Positions 13,621 to 22,874 of a stretch of DNA of 64,000 nucleotides are shown piece after piece; the stretch's first letter is position 1; every line of letters starts with the position of its first letter. This stretch comes from Sclerodactyla briareus (Eukaryota; Echinodermata; Holothuroidea; Dendrochirotida; Sclerodactylidae). Where the stretch lies: positions 62,001 to 126,000 of the forward strand of contig JAODTK010005619.1 in assembly GCA_026419785.1 (NCBI GenBank), given 5' to 3'. A model generated the notes under the pieces. That model saw nothing but the letters and a program-made list of their open reading frames with translations. It made no database searches and was not told where the DNA came from. The position numbers and the translations under genes were made by a program.

Positions 13621-15771
13621 GATATCTAGTCATAATTCAGACTGAAGAAAGATCACCATAAGGTGCTTCTTGTTTCGCCATGGCTGTCATGTGTTGAAAT
13701 GAAAATACAAGTGAAACATGTTTTTATCTATAGGAATTTTTATTAGCCTGTCTGAATCACTCGCATCGGTTTTTCTTCTTTGCACCTACCCGGACCTCAG
13801 CCTGTTTTGCTATAGAAATCCTCACTGTTAACACATACGAAACTGCTAAGCATACATTTCCCAAGATCGCGATCCTGGTCAATTGTCAAAATTGTTTACA
13901 TGAAGTCTATTTTGCATGGGTATCCTCCTAAAGTTTTTTCTGTTTTATGTGTATACTAAGCAGCTTCACCTTTCAACATGCACAAAGTGTATTCTTGTAT
14001 CAAGTCCTGCACTTGTCCCCTTGCCTACTATGCTTACCCTTGCTTAACTGTCACTGCTCACGATGGCTGTGCTTACATATGCCATGGTTTTACCCTTTCC
14101 AAACTTACCCTGCCACTCTACCATCTTGTGTCAGAATCTTGTATAAGAGTAATGATACAGAAAGGAAATAAATAGTTGAAAGAATGAATGTTTTTATTTT
14201 TTTTCCTATACTCCTTTTTGTAACCAGCCCCCCCCCCACAGTAGGATGGGGGGTTGGTTATTTTGTTGGGAATGAGTTGGGTCTGTGAGTAGTACACCTT
14301 TCTGTTCAGAACCCCCGATGTCCAATTTGCTACTTGGTTAGAGAATCTATTTGTTAGAGGAATCTCATGTAGTCGGCAGTGGGCAAAGGTTGTGCGGGTA
14401 TATACGTGTCTGTAAAAAGGTATTTGCTCGCAATCCCGAGGTTTGGGTCCTAGTATCCTTGAACTTTCCACCCGTGTTAATTTGGACCTGTAAAGCACCT
14501 TAGTACATCGGGCACAGATAGTTGCTGCGCCGCCATGTTCTCTCGAGCCTGGGTGTGTACCAGGTTCCAGTGAACAGGTGTATGTCAAGAAGCTAGCTCA
14601 ATAGGGGCATTAAAGACTATGACGTTATCATTGGCATTACACATTTAGTTTGTTGATCATTTCATCTCGCCGATGACACTAAACGTCTAGCTCTCAAATA
14701 TCTATCAATTGCCAAGAAGATAGCTATATGGAATTCGAACACTCACAATCTATCAATCCGGAGATTTTGGCTGTCACATTGCTCACAACTCGTGATATTT
14801 GGAGAGGGTTACGAGTGACGATGGGTGGGATTCATTTTTGAGTCCAGTGTGGAATCATGACTGCTTTGGCTGTTTGTCTTGCGGTTATCTAGTGGCTGCC
14901 CTTGAATCGCCGGGTTGACAAAAGTGCTCGTTTTTTATTCCTCGATGGTGTCTGAGGATCTATGCAGTCTGACAGTGTATGTATGGGTGCGTATGTGTCA
15001 CCCAGCTTGTAAACATGATAACTCGACCCCACCTGGATGGATAAGTTCATACTCAGTAGGTTGTGTTCCACATGATGAGTACATGGAGCCTATTGTTTTG
15101 GGGTCGGTCAGAGGTCAAAGTCTTGAACCTTGAAATTAGTGTGTTGCTTTCTTATCGAGAGTACGGAGCCCTGTTGGTTGGTTGGGAAATTTTGGTCCAG
15201 ACGTTGTTTCCCATAGGCTTGTCAACGTCCGTTTTGCCGGCTATGGTTGCCAGAGAGATTCGAGAATCAACTGACCCTTTTGGCGTCCACTTTAAATTGG
15301 CATGCCTTCCAACAGATAGCTGTCCCGTTGTGGCCTGCCATGGACCTGGTGGTTTTAGCTGGGACAGCCGTATTTCCTCATGTGGCCTTGTTGGCGCAGT
15401 TCAGTTACATTTCTGCTGGACACAGGAGTATGGTGTTGACCTGATCTTCGTCCACATCAACTGGAGAGAGCGCAAACTGTCAATCTGGCCAGCAGAGGGT
15501 TCCGAGGTCATCCCTCATCTTTTGCTTCTTCAACTGTTGCTAGAGCTCACACCCCGTAGCACCAAAATCCGTTGTTCGCCGTGATTATCCCGGAAATTAT
15601 TGCGTGCCATAGACAGTTTGCAAAATAGAATTCTGTTCTTGTCCACATTCAATCATAAGGCTGAACAAGATGTGAAACTTGATTCTTAGAACTAAATTTA
15701 GTGTGCTTCATCAGCCTAGCCCAGCTCATCGTAAAGCTCGTCTCCGCAGTCCACGTGAGTACAAGAAAATG
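13621..15771. other. gene-free stretch; possible old interspersed repeat at 14930-15590
   Basis: No protein domain is visible. The phrase run AACATGATAACTCGACC ... GGGTCGGTCAGAGGTCAAAG at about 15015-15120, and the AAATTTTGGTCCAGAC phrase near 15188, look like an interspersed repeat. The 173-codon ORF over it (15063-15584) shows no domain, and the opposite strand is almost equally open. Treated as repeat, not gene. Confidence 0.35.
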
Positions 15772-17837
15772 TGATCACTAGATCGTGCCTGATCGAACCC
15801 TCCGCACTAGCTGAATTCGGTGTAAGGGCATTCCCATTTCCCCAACATAATAACCAAAAAAGTACCATAGTAGAAGGCCCGCCTATATCGTATAGGCGTC
15901 AGTCCTGGTTATGATTTCCAAGCCCAGCAATTCTTGCAAATCAAAACTGTTTTTGAATCGCGCAAAATCAAAAGCGGGCGGCGACTGATGGAACTAGTCT
16001 ATTAGACGACTGTGTTGGGGGGGGTGGGGGCGTGTCTGCAATGAACTGTTGGGATTAATAAACAACAAGGGTCTAGTGGGGGGGGGTTGTGCCTATGCAG
16101 ACCAACTGCTCCACCGTCTGCTCCGCCATGCACAATTCCCTACGGGGGTCCTGAGCATCATCAAAATTGGGGGGGGGGGAATGTCCCCCTTACCTCGCCC
16201 CCCCCCCCCCCAGTATGACCGCCCATGAGTCACAAACAACTAAGCTGCACAGGACAAAATCCGACCCACCCTCTCGCCCGTATTGAGCGTTTAGTTACGC
16301 CCCTTGTTATTACTTTTATCGGCTTTTTCGGCTTCCGACAGTCCTGTTCGCTGAGCAGCCTAACGCTACCAGATAGCGATCCAACGTGCCGAACACGAGC
16401 CCGTTTTATAATAAAGTCCTTGCCGGCGCTCAGAAAAGATACTGAAACGCAAGCCAAAATGGACAATTGTTGATAACTTACACCACTCGAATTCTGCCAA
16501 CAGATGGCGGCCGTACTGCGGCCGTAGTGAGCTAGCGACGTTTTCATCTGTGACTATCCGTATTAGGAATTGTCAATATTTGGAACCCCTCGAATACCCT
16601 TGAGAGAATTTCTTGAAGCACAAATACCCCTAATTTGCAAGGTACGTTAACTATGCGTCCAAGGCCTATATTTTAGACTATTTGTCCACTAGTCCTGAGT
16701 GCTGCCTAAAATTGCTCCTTAAATTTCATAATCATTCTTGCATATAACGTATATATTATCCTGTCTATTTCTTGTCAGATAATTTATTGCACTTTTGTTG
16801 CCGTTCTTTTGTTCCGTTATCATAATTGGGCGTGATTTATTCTGCAGTCCATTTCCCCTGCCGAAACTTTGAATTTCCCGGGAATTCAAATCTGTGACGG
16901 TAATATTTGTTTAAAATGAAATCGCAATGTACCAGGGTCACGTCCGACTGAACGCAATGTAAATTGGTTCGAAGAAACTGCATGGATCTCCGAACGGTAC
17001 AAATGAACTGGTTGGTTGTTACAGTGTATCAAGCAAAATTGCGATTTCAAAATAATCCAATCAGGAAGCAACCGATTTGTGATATACGAGTTACGACGAA
17101 TAAGGTTTTTCAGACGAAAAACTACTAAAATCGGATTTGTTTAAAAACAATTGAACTCCTTCTCGAGGTTAGCGCAATGTGGGTGAGTTGTTTGGAAGCT
17201 GCGATCGAGTACTCACTGGATTATTTCTATTCGCTTTATTTCCGGCAATCTCTAGTTTCAGAGAGAATCCATTTCCCAAACATCCCTATCCCAGCGACAT
17301 TTCTGTTGAAACCTAGCCGTGTTTTCCATGCCCAAAGGTTGTATTCACAGCACAGTAGCTTTTCCATTTCGTCCCATCGGAGGACCGCCGCCGATTATTT
17401 CTTCATACATACATATGAAGGATTATGGCACTTTTATTCCGATATGCTTTGCAAACAAAAACAAAGCAAAAATTGTTATAGCACAAAAATTGTCCAAATG
17501 CTTCATTTTAGTATGACGGATCCTTTTGCATTCTATCACATATTGCCATAATTACATATAAGGATGTATGAAGTTTTATTCCGGGTATGGCTTGCCATTA
17601 TAAACAGATCAGATTGTATAGCACAAATATTTTCCGGGGGGGGGGGGGGGGGGGGGGAAATGCGATATTTTAGAGTCCCGACGAATGCTGTCGCAGCTAC
17701 CATTGCAATATTACAGATGATTTTTTGGACAATCTAGTATCTCTCCATTACGCATTGAATTTCTATACAATCAATCAGTCTAAACCAAACACGGGTAAAC
17801 GTTTTACCTGCTATCTGGGTGCGTTTTCAGCAGAGTG
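15772..17837 (+). repeat. 2.1-kb tandem duplication, copy 1
   Basis: Begins at GATCACTAGATCGTGCCTGAT and matches the following unit almost throughout: the CCGCACTAGCTG head, the G/C-tract region with GACGCCCATGAGTCACAAAC-type sequence, the TTGCAAGGTACGTTAAC segment, the AAACTTTGAATTTCCCGGG segment, and the tail up to GGGTGCGTTTTCAGCAGAGTGATCAC. Differences are dominated by one- to three-base indels, plus a 22-G run at 17636-17657 that is absent from copy 2. Candidate reading frames intact in copy 2 are broken here (the ATG at 16459 meets a stop after four codons). Confidence 0.9.
17636..17657. repeat. 22-base G homopolymer
   Basis: Interrupts the phrase ATTTTCC(G)nAAATGCGATATTTTA, which in the sister copy (about 19748-19772) reads straight through as ATTTTCCGAATGCTATATTTTA. 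The run is therefore a gain specific to copy 1, or an assembly artefact. Confidence 0.85.
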
Positions 17838-18541
17838 ATCACTAAGATCGTGCCTGATCTAAAACCCTCCGCACTAGCTGGAATATTCGGTGTAAGGGAA
17901 TTTCATTTCCCCAACATAACCAAAAAAGTAACCAGAGTAAGAAGCCCGCCTAGTCATCAGTATAGGCGTCAATCCTGGTTATGATTTCAAGCCCTCATCA
18001 ATCTGCAAATCAAAACTGTTTGATCGCGCTAAAATCAAACGGGCGGCGACAGTGATGGAACTATGTCTGTAGTTAGAGGGCGCCTGGGTGTGGGGGGGGT
18101 GGGGGGGGGGGGGGCGGTGGCTGAAATTAACTGTTTGGGATTATAAACACAAGGGTCGGGGTAGGGGGGGTTGCCTATGGCAGACCAACTAACTCACCGT
18201 CTGCTCCGCCATAGCAATTTCCAGACTGGGGTCCTGGGAGCACCCCAAAATTGGTGGGGGGGGGACATGTCCCCCCTTACCCTCTCCCCCCCCCCCCCCG
18301 GATTGACGCCCATGAGTCACAAACAACTAAGCTGCACAGGACAAAATACCGAACCCACCCTCTCGCCGTTATTGAAGCGTTGAGTTACGCCCCTTGTTAT
18401 TACTTGTTATCGCTTCGGCTTCACCCGACATCTGTTCGTGAGTCCAGCCCTAACGCTACCAAGAGCGATCCAACTTCCCGAACACGAGCCCTGTTTATAA
18501 TAAGTCCTTGCCGGCGCCTCCTAAAAGTACTGCGCAAGCCA

Positions 18542-18738
18542 ATGGGACAATTGTTGATAACTGACGACCCCTCGAATTCCTTCTCCCAACAAGTGGCGGC
18601 CGGACTGGCGGCCCTTAGTGAGCGCAGCGACGTTTTCCTCTGTGACTATCCGTATTATGAAATTGTCAATATGTGGGAACCTCGATACCTTGAAGAAATC
18701 TCCTTGAAAGCACAAAATAAAACCTTGAATTTGCAAAG
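18542..18738 (+). CDS. possible exon in duplicated unit, unknown protein
   Basis: An ATG frame of 65 codons plus two bases ends exactly at CAAAG|GTACGT, a good 5' splice site (GT at 18739). The peptide is well mixed (for example SERSDVFLCDYPYYEIVNMW) and rich in aromatic and acidic residues, unlike translated repeat. The frame also stays open upstream of the ATG and downstream of the donor to about 18820. The corresponding stretch of copy 1 has lost bases. I do not recognise a family. Without a downstream exon this remains a candidate only. Confidence 0.25.
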
Positions 18739-19293
18739 GTACGTTAACTATGCAGCAATGAGCCTATTTTTGACTATTGTCCCCAGCCTCTATCTTAGTG
18801 CTGCCCTAGATTGCTCTTAATTTCATATCAGTCTTGCATATAACTTATATATTATCCTGTCTATTTCCTTTTAATAATTTAATTGCTACTTTGTTGACGT
18901 TCTGTTCCGTTCGCATAAATTGGGGCGTGATTTATTCGGCAGTCCATTTCCCCTGCCGAAACTTTGAATTTCCCGGGGAATTTCAAATCTTGTGACGTCA
19001 TATTGTTTAATGAATTGCGCAATACCAGGTCAGACGTCCTAACTGAACGCAAATGAATAATTGTGTGCGAATGCAAACTTGGCATGGATCTCCGAACTGT
19101 TAGCCATGAACTTGTTGGTTGTTACGAGGTATCATCATGCAAATTGGCGATTTTTCAAAAATCCCAATCAGGGGCACCGATTTGTTCATTTAGAGTTACG
19201 ACGAGATAACTTGATTTTTCATCAGACGAAAACTAACTCAAATCGGATTTGTTTTAAACAATTGAACCTCTTCTCGAGGTTTTAGAGCGCAGT

Positions 19294-19632
19294 GTGAGGT
19301 GTTTGGAAGCTGCGACGAGTACTCACTGGATATTTCTATTTTGCGGGGATTTCGATTTAATTTCCGGTCATTCGAGTTTCAGAGGATACCATTTCCCAAA
19401 CAGCCCTATCCCAGCGACATTTCTGTTGAACCTAGCCGGGTTTTCCATGCCCAAAGTTTGTATTCACAGCACAGTAGCTCCATGGCGTCATCGGGAGGAC
19501 AGCCGCCGAATTATTTCTTCATATACATCAATGAAGGATGTATGGAACTTTTATTCCGATATGGCTTGCCAAAAACAAAAAACAAGCAAAAATTGTTATA
19601 GCACAAAAAATTGTCCAAATGCTTCATTTTAG
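19294..19632 (+). CDS. possible second exon in duplicated unit
   Basis: Directly after a GCGCAG acceptor-like site (about 19291) two frames stay open for 100 or more codons. One continues the phase of the donor at 18738 and reads RCLEAATSTHWIFLFCGDF near its start. The other reads FGSCDEYSLDIS and has a GCMELLFRYGLP phrase that recurs in the next 147-bp repeat unit. I cannot tell which frame, if either, is used, and no family is recognised. In copy 1 both frames are interrupted by small indels. Confidence 0.18.
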   Translation: MRCLEAATSTHWIFLFCGDFDLISGHSSFRGYHFPNSPIPATFLLNLAGFSMPKVCIHSTVAPWRHREDSRRIISSYTSMKDVWNFYSDMACQKQKTSKNCYSTKNCPNASF

Positions 19633-19821
19633 GTGATGACGGATCCTGTGTGCAGTCTATCATTGCCAATATTACATATAAAGGATGTATGGAAGTTTTA
19701 TTCCGTTATGGCTTGCCATTATAAAAAGATCATATTGTATAGCACGAAATATTTTCCGAATGCTATATTTTAGGTCATGACGAATGCTGTGGCGCAGTCT
19801 ACCATTGCCAATATTACAGAT
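19533..19821 (+). repeat. internal two-copy repeat, period about 147 bp (copy 2)
   Basis: Units 19533-19679 and 19680-19821 share AAGGATGTATGGAA.TTTTATT, GCTTGCC, TATAGCAC, the ATTTTAGGT.ATGACG phrase and the CAGTCTA.CATTGCCAATATTACA end. The same pair occurs in duplication copy 1 at about 17418-17720, where the second unit carries the 22-G insertion. Confidence 0.8.
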
Positions 19822-19945
19822 GATTTGTTTTGGACAATACTAGTATTCTCTCATTACGCATTGAATTTCTATACAATCAGATCAGTATACCAGAACACGG
19901 GTTATTATAAACGTTATTAGCCTGCTATTCTGGGTGCGTTTCAGC

Positions 19946-21049
19946 AGAGTGACCCAGTCCACTTCGAATCCATTGAACTCGTCTCATGAGCGGATGTGCT
20001 ACGCGTAGGATTCGTCACTTGTGTGAGTTTGGCAAGGTACAGTCTGACTGTAAGATACCTCATCAAGCTAATATAAGTTTGTTCTGTTAAATTGAATAAT
20101 TGCAACTTCTGGTAGGCATACAATGATCGTAACGTTGAAACGAGACAGGCTATGCCCATCAGTTTTTTCCACTGCACATAAGTCGACATGCGCTTTTTGT
20201 AACAATCGTTGCTAAAATCCTTTGTCGAGAGTTTATCTATGTGTAAGTTTCTTTATATTTGTTGTTGTATACTATCTTGTCCGTTCAAGAAGGCTACCGG
20301 GAAACCGATGTAGGCCTGTATATATACAACTGAAGTCTTGTTTTGGTGAAAGCACTAATAAAAGAAAAGGTTATTGCGTCAGTCTTTCCTTAATCTCCAC
20401 TTGTCGTCTTTGCCTCGAGAATAATAACACGGTAAGAATAAGTATACCAGTTTTCATTCGTTGATTAGAACGCACATACTGCCAAACGTTTGAGCCAATA
20501 ATATCAAAGCAACATTTTTGTTCATTACATCTTTTTCCCCTTCTTGACATTCAATTGACCTCATTCCTATAGTAACTATAGGCTATTCCCCTTGTATTTT
20601 CCTTCTCATATCCCTTTCCACCAAACGATGATTTCACAATTCTTTTTACTGTTGACAAAACGCTATTCGTGCCTCCTGGCCTTTCACATGTTGGGGACAA
20701 AACCAGCACAAATATCATACTAGAACTTCGCTACTCCCTATAGTTGGTTCCAATCGTATCAGGTCGGAATGTATCATCTAATGTATACATTGTTTCAAAG
20801 AAAGATGCTAATCCCAGCTGCTGAAAGGTATCTTAACTCGGGTTTTAAGCCACAAGTTGGAAGATACGCGGTTCGAATCCCGTCGGAGTCACGAGCTTTC
20901 ACCCCTTCAGATTTCGATATCCCTGCCACTTCCTGATATTCTATTTGAATCGATACTCATTTTCATGTTGGTTATCAAAAAAAAATCGTATTATTAGCAA
21001 AACCTATTCTCATCTCACCTATCCCGTGGTCGGGACGACCGTAGGGGCA
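19946..21049. other. no gene seen; one tRNA-like remnant
   Basis: Contains only short ORFs. A B-box-bearing tRNA-like segment is listed separately. No other structure recognised. Confidence 0.4.
20835..20905 (+). repeat. tRNA-like SINE remnant (B box)
   Basis: GGTTCGAATCCCGTCGGAGTC at about 20872 contains a perfect pol III B box and a T-arm-like stem, with one extra base on the 5' side of the stem. Upstream, an anticodon-arm-like CTCGGGTTTTAAGCC is followed by a variable region, but no matching 5' acceptor strand is visible. Best read as a tRNA-derived SINE or decayed tRNA, not a functional tRNA gene. Confidence 0.45.
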
Positions 21050-22000
21050 CCATGATGATTGGCAACAGCTCTCACATCCCTCTCTCAGATTGCGTCAGCG
21101 TCTTTCCTGCCCCTCCAGTAGTGATGTAAAATACCATCAGTTTCCGTCTTCTCACTGTTGTCAGGAGATCGTCATGGAGATTCCATGCGTTTGTGATCGT
21201 ACCTCAGCTTCCGTGATGTGGTCTCGAAGAGATGCCAAAGGCGTTTACAGTAGCATCTCATTCAGTGCCTGTTAACCTCTCAAGTCCGATGTAGGTCCAT
21301 GACTCACAGACATACTGGAATCTGAAAGGACCAGTGAGCGCCACCAATGCCAACATTGGCTGAGTGTGATGTTCTGTCTTTCCAAGGGGCCGCCGCAGTT
21401 TTGTAAGCGCAAATGTTGTTTGTTCGGTTCTGGAGAATTTCGGGTCTTGAACCTCCGCCTGAGACAACTGATCCCATACTGAGCTGTTGACGGTCTCAAT
21501 TTTCTTGGCCACTGATGTTGATAGCTTGTTGATGCCGTCTGTGTTTTTTTTTGATTTGTGGTCATCAGGTCTGGTTTCCTCAGCACTGAATTCTTCCTGC
21601 CGTAAGCTGTTGAGGATGTATCGAACCCGTTTTACCAGGTTTTAGCGAGCCCTGTTCTTCCTCTGCTAGTCTGTCATGTCATCATCAAACGCAAAATTGG
21701 TAATTGTTCTGCCTCAATACTGACTGTTCCCTTGTGGTCTTCCAGGCGTGAGTTATGATTTTCTGAGAAGACATTGGAGACAGTAGGAGGAGGTAACGCT
21801 CTGGAGCCTTGTCGTATAGTTGTTTATGACGTAGATCTGTTGGCGTTGACAGTGGGTTTACTGTCTCATGTTTTCAATCACACTGTCGAGGCCGTAGGCC
21901 TTGGTTAGGTTTACCTCCCCCATGAGTGTTTACAACAACCGTTCGTTTGTATGAAGGTCAGACTGCCTATACTGATGTGAGGACTTTTCCTACCGATGCC
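21050..22000 (-). mobile_element. LINE fragment, reverse transcriptase C-terminal half
   Basis: Translating the minus strand across frame breaks gives, in order: an RQGCLLSP-like region (about 21830), EDHKGTVSI then GGR-like and TNFAFDDDMTD (about 21680-21760, where the family has FADD), a KIETVNS..KYLG-like segment (about 21480), TKLR.PLGKTEH (about 21390), CESWT (about 21300), EMRCYRKLLGIS-like and DHITEAEVR-like phrases (about 21180-21260). This order is typical of a LINE group whose post-RT region carries ESWT...MRCxRRLL. The YADD-equivalent is degraded and there are several frameshifts and stops, so the copy is dead. Clade (RTE- or L1-like) not settled. Confidence 0.85.
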
Positions 22001-22356
22001 CATGTTTCCGTTGTCAGGGGAGCAACTCTTCGCGTGGGTTGCTTATTTCTGTTTAGTTTCTTATTGGTTTTAAGTTGAATGTTGTTTTGGGTGAACCCCC
22101 CCCCCCCACAAACAAACAAAAACACAACTGTAATGGTACTGAGACCGGATACAGAAAGCTGGTGAATTTTGAGGCCACCGCTGTCACTAGTTCTATGAAA
22201 AGCCAAGACAAACGGAAATTCCCAGACGAAGGTTAAATTACTGTTTATGTTCAGGTCGAGTCGGGATTTAACTATTTGGTTTGTGGGTCTCAATGAAGCT
22301 GCTATGTCAGCTGCCTTTGTACAGAAAAAAGGTTGGGGCATACGCTGGTGTGACAA
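21967..22356 (-). other. unassigned 130-codon minus ORF
   Basis: Open for 129 codons, adjacent to and upstream (in transcript sense) of the LINE fragment. It contains a C-rich/G-rich homopolymer in the middle. The first 60 residues look protein-like (KAADIAASLRPTNQIVKSRL) and may be an unrecognised part of the same or another transposon. No domain recognised. Confidence 0.2.
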
Positions 22357-22856
22357 CGCCTGGCTGCGGTGGCTTATGATCCCGACACTTCGGCCCTAGC
22401 TATTCGTTTTTGTTCATTTCCACGGACACTTTTGCAATTTGCAAGGATGTATTCAATAATATAAAGTAGAATTTTTATTGTGTGTTTATGTCGATTCATT
22501 GGTAAACGGTCCTAGGATTTAGTGAATATCTTCTGCGATCGGAATACGCAGCAATTTGATCACCCTTAGGCAAACATTTTTTTCGCACGCTTCGCGCTAA
22601 CTATTGTTGCGCACCTCGTTGGAATTCACTTCGAGTCGCTCCAAAAAACAGCAACATATTTGCCTGATAATGTTATGTATTGAATAGTTAATACAAAGTA
22701 TCTAAAGAGGTACCACCAGACCAATGACGATCTCCCGATCAGACTCGTTGCAACCAAAAATACCTGTTATTTATTGTATTTTAATTTATAAAATGTTCGT
22801 AATAATATTGTATTAATAAAATATTAATAAAAATTGTTGTAATTTTCGCACTGCAG
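22357..22856. promoter_or_regulatory. 5' flank of small membrane-protein gene
   Basis: AT-rich sequence with no ORF. It contains TATTAATAAA-type runs, and a CTGCAG ending at 22856 that may be a 3' splice site, leaving an 18-nt untranslated segment before the ATG. An analogous TGCAG lies 19 nt before the ATG of the paralogue at 41735. A proper promoter cannot be identified by eye. Confidence 0.3.
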
Positions 22857-22874
22857 GTCATCGAGGGGAAGATT

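Larger units (their letters stand above)
17838..19945 (+). repeat. 2.1-kb tandem duplication, copy 2
   Basis: Head-to-tail second unit, from GATCACTAAGATCGTGCCTGAT to GGTGCGTTTCAGCAGAGTGAC. It is longer-framed than copy 1: a 65-codon ATG frame ends at a consensus splice donor (18542-18738), and a second region at 19294-19632 is open in two frames. It may be a duplicated gene fragment, a duplicated non-autonomous element, or two haplotypes laid in tandem by the assembler. Confidence 0.9.

Noticed and set aside
14118-14588. 156-codon minus ORF
   Set aside because: No domain; the + strand over 14420-14520 has a short-interspersed-repeat look (CTGTAAAGCACCTTAG), but not clearly enough to call an element.
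15063-15584. 173-codon + strand ORF
   Set aside because: No domain, opposite strand nearly as open, and the DNA looks like an interspersed repeat.
18171-18400. ORF over G and C runs upstream of the candidate exon in copy 2
   Set aside because: Pro- and Gly-rich portion comes from homopolymers; only the part after the ATG at 18542 was kept as a candidate.
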